Shown: positions 1 through 8,134 of the stretch, piece by piece
Layout of the letters: each line of letters starts with the position of its first letter
How positions within the stretch are numbered: the first letter of the stretch is position 1
NCBI GenBank assembly: GCA_964397775.1
Contig: CAYNKL010000015.1
Location: 1-47,627 of the forward strand
Source: Allosediminivita sp964397775
Lineage (GTDB): Bacteria; Pseudomonadota; Alphaproteobacteria; Rhodobacterales; Rhodobacteraceae
Reading direction: 5' to 3'
Length of the DNA stretch: 47,627 bases
Notes under the pieces: generated by a model
Told to the model about the DNA's origin: nothing
What the model saw: only the letters and a program-made list of their open reading frames with translations
Databases searched by the model: none
Program-made: the position numbers and the translations under genes

Positions 1-1630
1 ACAGGAATCGCAACTGGGGCTCGTCGTTGCCCCGGTTGTAGAGCGAATGCAGGTCCGAGGCGAGGTCATAGAGGAAGAAGGCCACCCGGTGCGGCTCGTG
101 CGTGCGCGCCGCGATCTCGACCAGCCGGGGCCATTCCGCAAGCTTGCGGGCCACGCTCAGCTCGGTCTCATGGGTCATGCCCGACAGATCCGCGCCTGCC
201 AGCGTGGCGTCATCGACGGCGATCCCGGCCGCCTCGGCCTTGCGCAGGACCGAAAAGACCCGTGCATGCGCGTACTGCACATAGAAGACCGGGTTTTCCT
301 TGGACTGCTCCACCGCCTTGGCGAAATCGAAGTCCAGCGGCGCGTCGTTCTTGCGCGTCAGCATAACGAAGCGGGTCACGTCGGCCCCGACCTCATCCAC
401 CACGTCGCGCAGAGTAATGAAGGTCCCTGCCCGCTTGGACATCTTGAACGGCTCGCCGTTCTTGTAGAGCTTCACCAGCTGGCACAGCTTCACGTCCAGC
501 GGCACGCGCCCCTCGGAGAGCGCCGAAACCGCCGCCTTCATCCGCTTCACGTAGCCGCCGTGGTCGGCGCCGAAGACGTCGATCAGCTGATCGAAGCCAC
601 GGTCGATCTTGTCCCAGTGATAGGCGATGTCCGGCGCGAAATAGGTCCAGGCACCGTCCGACTTCATGATCGGCCGGTCGACGTCGTCGCCGTGCCCGGT
701 CGACTTGAACAGCGTCTGCTCGCGCGGCTCCCAGTCCTCGGGGACCTTGCCCTTCGGCGGCTCCAGCGTGCCCTTGTAGATCAGGCCCCGGTCGCGCAGC
801 GTGTCGATGGCATTCTCGATCCGGCCCGTGCCGTAGAGCGACTTTTCAGAGAAGAAGACATCCATCTCCACGCCCAGCTGCGCAAGATCCTCACGGATCA
901 GCGCCAGCATGGCGTCGGTCGCGAACTCCCGCACTTTTTCCAGCCACACGCTTTCCGGCTGATCGACGTAGGCATCGCCCACATCGGCCTTCAGCGCCTC
1001 GCCCACGGGGACAAGGTAGTCGCCCGGGTAGGTGCCGTCGGCGAATTCGACCTCGTGGCCATGCGCCTCGAGGTAGCGCAGGTAGACCGACCGCGCGAGC
1101 ACATCGACCTGCGCGCCGCCGTCGTTGATGTAGTATTCCCGCGTCACGTCATAGCCGGTGTAGGCCAGCAGCGAGGCCAGCGCGTCGCCAAAGACCGCGC
1201 CCCGCGTGTGCCCCACGTGCAGCGGCCCGGTCGGGTTGGCCGAGACGTATTCGACGTTGACCTTCACGCCCTGCCCCAGCGAACCGCGCCCGTAGGCCTC
1301 GCCCGCGCTCAGCACCGCCTTGGGCAGGCCCTGCCAGACCACGTCGGCCAGCCACAGGTTCAGGAACCCCGGGCCCGCCACCTCGGCCGAGGCGATGCGC
1401 GCGTCATCCGCCAGCTTGCCTGCCAGCACGTCGGCGATGTCACGCGGCTTCTTGCCCGCGGGCTTGGCAAGGACCATCGCGGCGTTGGTCGCCATGTCGC
1501 CATGGGCCGGATCGCGCGGCGGCTCCACCGTGATCGCATCGGTCGAGAGGCCCTCGGGCAGCGTGCCCTCGGCCTGCATCGCGGCGATCGCGTCCAGGAC
1601 CTGGGCACGGATGTCGGAAAAGAGGTTCAT
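1..1630 (-). CDS. argS: Arginine--tRNA ligase, C-terminus beyond window
   Basis: Class I aminoacyl-tRNA synthetase charging tRNA-Arg in the cytoplasm. Read from ATG at 1630 the protein begins MNLFSDIRAQ, has an N-terminal tRNA-recognition domain, then the HIGH-type motif in NPTGPLHVGHTRG and the KMSKS-type motif in PFKMSKRAGTF, both diagnostic of ArgRS. The frame stays open to base 1 (about 543 codons, last residues LRFL), so only the end of the anticodon-binding domain is missing. The 152 bp to the next gene, which is divergent, should hold its promoter, but I see no clear element. The identification is secure; the start fits the family's usual N-terminus. Confidence 0.97.
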   Translation of the reverse strand, partial: MNLFSDIRAQVLDAIAAMQAEGTLPEGLSTDAITVEPPRDPAHGDMATNAAMVLAKPAGKKPRDIADVLAGKLADDARIASAEVAGPGFLNLWLADVVWQGLPKAVLSAGEAYGRGSLGQGVKVNVEYVSANPTGPLHVGHTRGAVFGDALASLLAYTGYDVTREYYINDGGAQVDVLARSVYLRYLEAHGHEVEFADGTYPGDYLVPVGEALKADVGDAYVDQPESVWLEKVREFATDAMLALIREDLAQLGVEMDVFFSEKSLYGTGRIENAIDTLRDRGLIYKGTLEPPKGKVPEDWEPREQTLFKSTGHGDDVDRPIMKSDGAWTYFAPDIAYHWDKIDRGFDQLIDVFGADHGGYVKRMKAAVSALSEGRVPLDVKLCQLVKLYKNGEPFKMSKRAGTFITLRDVVDEVGADVTRFVMLTRKNDAPLDFDFAKAVEQSKENPVFYVQYAHARVFSVLRKAEAAGIAVDDATLAGADLSGMTHETELSVARKLAEWPRLVEIAARTHEPHRVAFFLYDLASDLHSLYNRGNDEPQLRFL

Positions 1631-1782
1631 TGCGGGTCGCTCCGGTAACTCGGCGCTTCCTCTACCATGCCGCGCGGCGGGGTCAAATGCGGCAGGCATT
1701 CCGTCGAATTGCACGCGTTTAGGCTGAGCGCCGCGCGCCGCTTCAACCCTTTCCAAAGACAATTGCCCCAGCGTCACGTCCC

Positions 1783-2187
1783 ATGACACGCCGCATCTGC
1801 CTCATCCTCCCGGTCCTGTTCCTCTGCGCCACGCAGGCGGCGGCCTCCCTGCCCCGCGATCCGGCGGAGCAGGCGCGCATCTTCGCCGCCTGCATGGGGC
1901 GCTACACCGCCGCGATGGAACACGCCTGGCTTCTGGGCAATGCCGACGGCGCCACGCCCGAGGCACGGCGCGAACTGTTCGAGATGATGCTGGATGCGAT
2001 CCTGCCCGATGCGCGCGAGGCCGGCTTCGAGGGCATCGACGCCTGGCGCTACCGGTCGGGCGCCAAGCAGGCGCAGTCGCGGCTGCTGCAGCTCTCCAGC
2101 TTCGATCCCGACCGTGACCGCGCCCGCCGCGCCCAGACCCTGGCCCGGCGACAGATCGCCATCTGCGAAAGCCTCATCCTCGGCTGA
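1783..2187 (+). CDS. Small secreted protein of unknown function
   Basis: A 134-residue protein I do not recognise. It starts with a typical Sec signal peptide: basic MTRR, a hydrophobic stretch at residues 5-18, and a likely cleavage after the AAAS at 20-22. The mature part is about 112 residues, mostly helical in character, and has just two cysteines (about C37 and C128) that could form a periplasmic disulfide. It is divergent from argS and 65 bp upstream of cobT in the same direction. No strong ribosome binding site precedes the ATG. Codon use is high-GC like the neighbours, which supports a real gene. Confidence 0.75.
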   Translation: MTRRICLILPVLFLCATQAAASLPRDPAEQARIFAACMGRYTAAMEHAWLLGNADGATPEARRELFEMMLDAILPDAREAGFEGIDAWRYRSGAKQAQSRLLQLSSFDPDRDRARRAQTLARRQIAICESLILG

Positions 2188-2252
2188 TTTCCCGGCCCGC
2201 GACCCGTCCGCCCCTCTTGCCAAGCGCGCGCAAAGGCGCGACATCTGAGGGC

Positions 2253-4130
2253 ATGGCGCAGCATTCCGACAACCCCGCAGATCCCTTCAAGAAGGCCCTC
2301 GCCGAGGCGACCAAGGTCATGGCCGACGATCCCGAATTGTCGGTCAGCTATTCGGTCGATCCCTCGGGCGTCTCGGGCGATGCCATGCGCCTGCCGCAGG
2401 TGTCGCGCCGGATGACCCATGACGAGGTGCTTCTGGCCCGCGGGACCGCTGACGCGCTGGCCCTGCACCGCCGCTATCACGATGCAAGCACCCACGCCCG
2501 CTACGCCCCGCAGGGCGACATGGCGCGCGAGCTTTACGACGCCATGGAAACCGCCCGGTGCGAGGCCATGGGCGCCCACGACATGCCCGGCACCGCCAAG
2601 AACGTCGACGCCAAGATCGGCCACGAGGCCAAGCGCCGCGGTTACGGCCAGATCACCGAGGCCTCCGAGGCGCCGCTGCCCGTCGCCGCCGGATACCTGA
2701 TCCGCCACCTCGCCACCGGCCGCGACCTGCCCGAGGACGCCGCCCACGTCATGGACCTGTGGCGCGGCCACATCGAGGATCAGGCCGGCATGACGCTCGA
2801 AGGCCTGGGCGAACGGCTGGCCGACCAGACCGAATTCGCCCGCTTCGCGCGCCGCATGATCACCGACCTCGGCTACGGCGACCAGCTTGGCGACGATCCC
2901 GACGATCTCGAGGAGGACGCGCAGGATCAGGCCGAGGAAGGCACCGAGGACGAACAGGACCCCGACAGCACCGGCGACGACGACCAGACCGAGGAAGACG
3001 CCGACGCCTCGCCCGAATCGAGCCAGGACGAAACCCAGGACCCCTCGCAGGCCCAGGTCTCCATGGACGAGATGGCCGACCAGGAAATGGGCGAAGAGGT
3101 CGAGATGCCCGAGGGCGAGGCGCCGCTCGAGCCGCCGCAGCCCGCGCCCTTCTCCGAGGCCGACCCCGAGTACAAGGTCTTCAGCACCGAGCACGACGAG
3201 GAAATCGCCGCCGCCGATCTTGCCGAACCCATCGAGCTCGAACGCCTGCGCGCCTACCTCGACCAGCAGCTCGAACCGCTCAAGGGCGCAGTGTCGCGGC
3301 TTGCCAACAAGCTGCAACGCCGCCTTCAGGCGCAGCAGAACCGCAGCTGGGAATTCGACAAGGAAGAGGGCGTGCTCGACGCAGGCCGCCTTGCCCGCGT
3401 GGTGGCCAACCCCACCACACCGCTGTCGTTCAAGGTCGAGAAGGACATGGAATTCCGCGACACCGTCGTGACCCTCCTGCTCGACAACTCCGGCTCCATG
3501 CGCGGGCGGCCCATCTCCATCGCCGCCATCTGCGCCGACGTGCTCGCCCGCACGCTGGAGCGCTGCTCGGTCAAGGTCGAGATCCTGGGCTTCACCACCC
3601 GCGCCTGGAAGGGCGGCCTTGCGCGTGAGGCCTGGCTCAACGCCGGCCGCGAACAGCAGCCCGGCCGCCTCAACGACCTGCGCCACATCGTTTACAAAAG
3701 CGCCGACGCCCCCTGGCGCCGGACGCGCGCCAACCTCGGCCTGATGATGAAGGAAGGTCTCCTGAAGGAGAACATCGACGGCGAGGCGCTGGAATGGGCG
3801 CACAAGCGCATGGCCGGCCGCCCCGAGGCGCGCAAGATCCTCATGGTGATCTCCGACGGCGCGCCTGTCGATGACAGCACCCTGTCGGTGAACCCCGCGA
3901 ACTACCTCGAAAAGCACCTGCGCGACGTGATCGCCATGGTCGAGAAAAAGAAACAGGTCGAGCTTCTGGCCATCGGCATCGGCCACGACGTGACCCGCTA
4001 CTACGACCGCGCCGTGACCATCACCGACGTGGAACAGCTCGCGGGCGCCATGACCGAACAGCTCGCCTCGCTCTTCGACAGCGACCCGCGCGCAAGGGCG
4101 CGGGTCATGGGCATGCGCAACGTGGCCTGA
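2253..4130 (+). CDS. cobT: Aerobic cobaltochelatase subunit CobT
   Basis: CobT works with CobS (AAA+ ATPase) and CobN to insert cobalt into hydrogenobyrinate a,c-diamide in the aerobic cobalamin pathway. The 625-residue protein has a helical N-terminal domain (1-210), a very acidic D/E/Q-rich linker (about 213-300), and a C-terminal VWA domain with the metal-dependent adhesion motif DNSGS at 411-415. I chose ATG 2253, giving MAQHSDNPADPFKK, because GAGGG lies just upstream; an in-frame ATG at 2217 would add 12 atypical residues. cobS is not adjacent. The gene ends 4 bp from a convergent methyltransferase gene. Confidence 0.96.
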   Translation: MAQHSDNPADPFKKALAEATKVMADDPELSVSYSVDPSGVSGDAMRLPQVSRRMTHDEVLLARGTADALALHRRYHDASTHARYAPQGDMARELYDAMETARCEAMGAHDMPGTAKNVDAKIGHEAKRRGYGQITEASEAPLPVAAGYLIRHLATGRDLPEDAAHVMDLWRGHIEDQAGMTLEGLGERLADQTEFARFARRMITDLGYGDQLGDDPDDLEEDAQDQAEEGTEDEQDPDSTGDDDQTEEDADASPESSQDETQDPSQAQVSMDEMADQEMGEEVEMPEGEAPLEPPQPAPFSEADPEYKVFSTEHDEEIAAADLAEPIELERLRAYLDQQLEPLKGAVSRLANKLQRRLQAQQNRSWEFDKEEGVLDAGRLARVVANPTTPLSFKVEKDMEFRDTVVTLLLDNSGSMRGRPISIAAICADVLARTLERCSVKVEILGFTTRAWKGGLAREAWLNAGREQQPGRLNDLRHIVYKSADAPWRRTRANLGLMMKEGLLKENIDGEALEWAHKRMAGRPEARKILMVISDGAPVDDSTLSVNPANYLEKHLRDVIAMVEKKKQVELLAIGIGHDVTRYYDRAVTITDVEQLAGAMTEQLASLFDSDPRARARVMGMRNVA

Positions 4131-4134
4131 GGGC

Positions 4135-4965
4135 TCAGACCGCCTCGCCTGCCCAGATCACCGAAGGCGCCGGCACCCGGTAGGGCGCCGCGCCGCCGCA
4201 ATGGGTGATCACCTTCTCCGACACCGCCTCGCGGATCGCCGCCATGTTGGCCGGCGGCTGACCTTTCAGCAGCGTCGCGCCGCGCACCGTGCCGCTGGCG
4301 AAGTAATCCACCGGCCGGTCCGGCACGTCGATCTGCCATTCGCCCGCGCCAATGGCCGACCCCACGGGCCGGAAGCCCGCCGCGACAAGCCCCGCCTCGG
4401 CCGCCGCCTGCCCGGCAAAGTCGAATGGCCCGGGCCCTGGGGGCAGCTGGATGTCCTTGGCCCCGAGCCGCGCCATAGCGCCAAAGACCCAGGCGACCGC
4501 GCTCGGCGCGTCCGGCCCCAGCCAGGTGGAAAAGGCCAGCCGCCCGCCGGGCTTCAGTAGCCGCCGCGCCTCGGCCAATAACGCCGCCGGATCGGGGACG
4601 TGCAGGATGCCGAAGCCCACCGTCACGCAGTCCCAGACGCCGCCTTCCAGCCCCGAGTCGCTCGCATCGCCCACCACCAGCGTCGCCTCGGGCACCCGTT
4701 GCCCGGCCATCTCCAGCATCGCGGGTGAGAAATCGAGCGCCGTGACCTCGGCCCCTGCCGCAGCCAGCCCCTCAGCCACGATCCCGTGCCCGCAGCACAG
4801 ATCCAGCGCCCGGCTGCCGGGCAAGGCACCGGACAATGTCACCAGATGCGGCACCGCCGCTTCCGAGGCGCGCGCGAATTCCTCGGCGTAGTGACGCGCG
4901 ATCTCCGGATCGGTCCATCCCGCCTTCTCGAACCGCGTGAACCCCTCGTGATCGGTGCCGGACAT
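4135..4965 (-). CDS. Class I SAM-dependent methyltransferase
   Basis: A 276-residue Rossmann-fold methyltransferase of the UbiE/Methyltransf_11 type. Motif I is LDLCCGHG (about 55-62), followed by the acidic end of strand 2 (VTALDFS), VVGDASD as motif II and FGILHVPDP as post-motif II. The substrate cannot be told from sequence. ATG 4965 is preferred over 4971 because GAGGGG sits about 7 nt before it but directly abuts the upstream ATG. The gene is convergent with cobT and divergent from the aminopeptidase gene. A role in cobalamin or quinone chemistry is possible but not supported by specific motifs. Confidence 0.85.
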   Translation of the reverse strand: MSGTDHEGFTRFEKAGWTDPEIARHYAEEFARASEAAVPHLVTLSGALPGSRALDLCCGHGIVAEGLAAAGAEVTALDFSPAMLEMAGQRVPEATLVVGDASDSGLEGGVWDCVTVGFGILHVPDPAALLAEARRLLKPGGRLAFSTWLGPDAPSAVAWVFGAMARLGAKDIQLPPGPGPFDFAGQAAAEAGLVAAGFRPVGSAIGAGEWQIDVPDRPVDYFASGTVRGATLLKGQPPANMAAIREAVSEKVITHCGGAAPYRVPAPSVIWAGEAV

Positions 4966-5124
4966 GACCATTCCCCTCGCTCAGTTGAAACTGCCGCAGC
5001 GTAACAGGCGCTCCCCAGAAGGGACAGGGCACCCCGACGCACGCGCCCCGAAAGGCCCCCCGCTGGCAGACCGGCTGAATATGGACTATCCCGTCCACGC
5101 AAGACCGAGCGAAGGAGCCGAGGC

Positions 5125-6897
5125 ATGTTCCAGACATTCGACGAAACCGCGAGCCCCGACCAAGGTCCGCCGCGCCTTCAGGCCCTTCGCGGCGCCATGG
5201 AACGCGCTGGCGTCGACGGCTTCCTCGTGCCTCGCGCCGACGCCCACCAGGGCGAAGACGTGCCCCCGCACGACGAACGCCTGTCCTGGCTCACCGGCTT
5301 TACCGGGTCCGCCGGCTGGTGCGTCGCACTGAAGGACCGCGCCGCCGTCTTCATCGACAGCCGCTACACCGTGCAGGTGAAATCGCAGGTGGCCGCCGAC
5401 TTCGAGAAGATCGACTGGCCCGCCACCTCGCTCGCCAACTGGATCGGCGAGGCGCTGCCCCAGGGCACCATCGGCTTCGATCCCTGGCTGCTCACCGTCA
5501 GCCAGAAGCGCGACATGGAAAAGGCCCTCACCGGCCCCGCGCTTGCCCCCTGCCCCAACCTCGTGGACGAGATCTGGCAGGATCAGCCCGCACCGCCGCA
5601 GGGCGCCGTCTTCGCCCAGCCGGTCGAACTTGCAGGCATGGCCCATGCTGAGAAGATCCGCCAGCTAGCACAGGGTCTGGGCGAGGCCCGCGCCTGCGTG
5701 ATCACCCTGCCCGACAGCATCGCCTGGCTCCTGAACATCCGCGGCAGCGACGTGGCCCACAACCCTGTGCCGCATGCCTTTGCCATCCTGCACGCCGACG
5801 CCACGGTGACCCTCTTCATCGACCCGGCCAAGACCACGGACCTCGGCGATCACCTCGGCGACAGGGTCACCTGCCGCCCGCCCGAGGACTTCGAAGGCGC
5901 GCTCCAGGCGCTTGCAGGCCCGGTGCAGATCGACCCGGCCTCCTGCCCCGTGGCCGTCACCGACGCCCTCTCGGCCGAGGTGATCGAGGCCGGCGATCCC
6001 TGCATCCTGCCCAAGGCCCGCAAGACCGCGGCCGAGCTTCAGGGCGCCCGCGACGCGCACCTACGCGACGGCGCGGCCATGGTCCGCTTCCTCAGCTGGC
6101 TCGACGCGCAGGCGCCGGGAACCATCACCGAGATCGACGTGGTCACCCGGCTCGAGGCCGAGCGCGCCGCCACCAACGCCCTGCGCGACATCAGCTTCGA
6201 CACCATTTCCGGCAGTGGCCCCAACGGCGCGATCGTGCATTACCGCGTGACCGAAGGCACCAGCCGCACCCTGCAGGAAGGCGACCTCATGCTGGTGGAC
6301 AGCGGCGGGCAGTACGTCGACGGCACCACCGACATCACCCGCACCATGCCCGTCGGCGATCCCGGCCCCGAACAGAGCGAGGCCTTCACCCGCGTGCTCA
6401 AGGGCATGATCGCCGTGTCCCGCCTGCGCTTTCCCAAGGGGCTTGCGGGCCGCGACATCGACCCCTTCGCCCGCGCCGCGCTCTGGGAGGCCGGTCTGGA
6501 CTACGGCCATGGCACCGGTCACGGCGTCGGCGCCTACCTCAGCGTGCACGAAGGTCCGCAGCGCATCGCGCGCACCGGGACCGTGCCGCTCGAGCCGGGC
6601 ATGATCCTGTCGAACGAGCCCGGCTTCTACCGCCCCGGCGCCTTCGGCATCCGCATCGAGAACCTCATCGCGGTGGAACACGCCCCGGCGATCGAGGGCC
6701 AGACCGTCAGCGACATGCTGCGGTTCGAGACGCTCACCTACGTGCCCATCGACACCCGGCTGGTCGTGCCCGACCTGCTGACCGATGCCGAGCGTGACTG
6801 GCTGAACGAGTACCACGCAGAGGTCCTGGCCCGGATCGGCCCGCAGCTCGACGCCGACACACGGGACTGGCTCGAAAGCGCCTGCCGGGCTATCTGA
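5125..6897 (+). CDS. pepP: Xaa-Pro aminopeptidase, M24B family
   Basis: Metallopeptidase removing N-terminal residues that precede proline; probably cytoplasmic because no signal peptide is present. The 590 residues match the long three-domain form (APP1/XPNPEP1-like): two N-terminal creatinase-type domains (about 15-300) and a C-terminal pita-bread domain (about 310-520) plus a C-terminal extension. The five metal ligands are visible: D392 (MLVDSGG), D403 (TTDITRT), H466 (GTGHGVG), E498 (SNEPG) and E512 (RIENL). GGAG lies 7 nt before the ATG. It stands alone, with a palindrome between it and the following DUF427 gene. Confidence 0.94.
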   Translation: MFQTFDETASPDQGPPRLQALRGAMERAGVDGFLVPRADAHQGEDVPPHDERLSWLTGFTGSAGWCVALKDRAAVFIDSRYTVQVKSQVAADFEKIDWPATSLANWIGEALPQGTIGFDPWLLTVSQKRDMEKALTGPALAPCPNLVDEIWQDQPAPPQGAVFAQPVELAGMAHAEKIRQLAQGLGEARACVITLPDSIAWLLNIRGSDVAHNPVPHAFAILHADATVTLFIDPAKTTDLGDHLGDRVTCRPPEDFEGALQALAGPVQIDPASCPVAVTDALSAEVIEAGDPCILPKARKTAAELQGARDAHLRDGAAMVRFLSWLDAQAPGTITEIDVVTRLEAERAATNALRDISFDTISGSGPNGAIVHYRVTEGTSRTLQEGDLMLVDSGGQYVDGTTDITRTMPVGDPGPEQSEAFTRVLKGMIAVSRLRFPKGLAGRDIDPFARAALWEAGLDYGHGTGHGVGAYLSVHEGPQRIARTGTVPLEPGMILSNEPGFYRPGAFGIRIENLIAVEHAPAIEGQTVSDMLRFETLTYVPIDTRLVVPDLLTDAERDWLNEYHAEVLARIGPQLDADTRDWLESACRAI

Positions 6898-6914
6898 CAC
6901 AGAGGTTTTACAAA

Positions 6915-6938
6915 GTCCGTGTCTTCAGAAGACCGGAC
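6915..6938. promoter_or_regulatory. Interrupted palindrome between pepP and DUF427
   Basis: GTCCG-T-GTCTTC-A-GAAGAC-CGGAC is an inverted repeat of 11 paired bases with one bulged T, inside the 59-bp gap. It is followed by AAAAAGGGGG, which contains the ribosome binding site of the DUF427 gene, so it has no U-tract in the sense direction. An operator or an mRNA stem next to the RBS is more likely than a terminator, but this is inference. Confidence 0.45.
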
Positions 6939-6956
6939 AAAAAGGGGGAAGAGTTC

Positions 6957-7301
6957 ATGAGTAAGCGCATCACCATCACGCCCGCAGAGGGCACCTGGGT
7001 CGTCCGCGCCGGCGGCGCCGTCCTGGGCGAAAGCAACAACGCGCTGGAGTTGGTCGAAGAGGGCCACACCCCCGTCATCTACTTCCCGCGCGAAGACATC
7101 GGCATGGCCTTCCTCGAACCCACCGACCACAGCACCACCTGCCCCTGGAAGGGCGAGGCGAGCTACTTCTCGATCATGTCCAAGTCGGTGACCTACGAGA
7201 ACGCCGTCTGGTCCTATGAGAACCCCAAGGAAGACGTGGCCGAGATCAAGGACCACCTCGCCTTCCACGAGCAGGAAGGTGTGACCGTCGAGCAGGTCTG
7301 A
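6957..7301 (+). CDS. DUF427 domain protein
   Basis: A 114-residue protein of the DUF427 family, function unknown. The family hallmarks are visible: VVRAGGAVLGESNNAL near the start, VIYFPREDI (about 38-46), a CPWKGEASYFSI block in the middle and a VWSYENPKE tail. It is a small soluble beta-rich protein without signal peptide or membrane segment. AGGGGGAAGAG upstream of the ATG is a strong ribosome binding site. It may be co-transcribed with the aminopeptidase gene 59 bp upstream, although the palindrome in that gap could separate them. A six-base-pair hairpin follows the stop. Confidence 0.92.
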   Translation: MSKRITITPAEGTWVVRAGGAVLGESNNALELVEEGHTPVIYFPREDIGMAFLEPTDHSTTCPWKGEASYFSIMSKSVTYENAVWSYENPKEDVAEIKDHLAFHEQEGVTVEQV

Positions 7302-7302
7302 T

Positions 7303-7328
7303 AGCCCGAAGGTAAGGGAATCCGGGCT
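7303..7328 (+). terminator. Weak hairpin after DUF427 gene
   Basis: AGCCCG (7303-7308) pairs with CGGGCT (7323-7328) around a 14-nt loop immediately after the stop codon. There is only a CGCTTTCC run afterwards, so this is at best a weak terminator. Confidence 0.35.
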
Positions 7329-7379
7329 CGCTTTCCAGGTCACCCTTCCCTAGGCTCAGGGTGATTCTGGTGACTTGAT

Positions 7380-8081
7380 ATGCTTGGTTCATTACGTGAA
7401 GCTCTTATTTCGACCGCATTTTTCGCGTGTCTGGGTGCCGGCATGACTGCCGCCGGCACACCCGGCTGGAACGCGGCCTTCTCGCCCGACACGACGCTCG
7501 GGCTGGCCGATCCGGTGGCCGGACTTTCCGACAATTCCACCCGCTGGCGCGATACCGTCGCTCAGGCTGCAGACCGCGCCGGGCTTTCTCCCGGGGCGAT
7601 CGAGCTTGCGCTCGTGCCGCTCTTCACCAGCGACGTGCCGCCGTCGGCGCCCGCCGGGCCTCTTCTGCAGACGACCGAAAGCGGCGGACTGCGCGTCGCC
7701 ATTTCACCGCTGCACCTGCTGGCCCGCGGTCGCGCACTCGCCCTCGGCACCGCTTTCGAAGGCGGCCCCATCGCATTCGAGGCGGCGGCCTTCGACCGCG
7801 CCGCGCAGGCCTGGGAAACCGCCGGCCCCGGAGCGCTTGCGGAGATGGACGTGCCCCACCGCTCCGTGCTCGAGGCGATCTTCTCGACGGCGTCGGGCGG
7901 CGGCTTCCTGCCCTTCGCACAACAGGCCGGCGAGGCCGCGAACGATTGCGTGACCGCCTCGCTTCCCCTGCTCGAGGAACTGCTGGTCCGGGAGATGGCC
8001 ACCGCCGCCTCCGATGGATCCGACGAAGGTCCCGAGGCCGCCCTGCGCGGGCTCGTGCCGCCCTGTCTCGGAGGGCCGTGA
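7380..8081 (+). CDS. Exported protein of unknown function
   Basis: A 233-residue protein I cannot assign. The N-terminus (MLGSLREALISTAFFACLGAGMTAA, split here: a hydrophobic run at about 8-24 ending in alanines) looks like a signal peptide or anchor. The rest is alanine-rich and contains two late cysteines (CVTAS and PPCLGG). The SD site is weak (GGTGATTC/GGTGAC region before ATG). It lies 53 bp upstream of the large RTX/VWA gene in the same direction, so the two may be co-expressed; a partner or accessory role is only a guess. Codon use is like the neighbours. Confidence 0.65.
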   Translation: MLGSLREALISTAFFACLGAGMTAAGTPGWNAAFSPDTTLGLADPVAGLSDNSTRWRDTVAQAADRAGLSPGAIELALVPLFTSDVPPSAPAGPLLQTTESGGLRVAISPLHLLARGRALALGTAFEGGPIAFEAAAFDRAAQAWETAGPGALAEMDVPHRSVLEAIFSTASGGGFLPFAQQAGEAANDCVTASLPLLEELLVREMATAASDGSDEGPEAALRGLVPPCLGGP

Positions 8082-8134
8082 AGACCCGGCCACCCCGCGG
8101 CATTTTTTCAATCCATTTTTAAGGGAGATATTCG

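Noticed and set aside
2188..2252. Possible B12 riboswitch before cobT
   Set aside because: Only 65 bp are available and no B12-box-like conserved sequence is present; the same holds before the CbiX-like gene.
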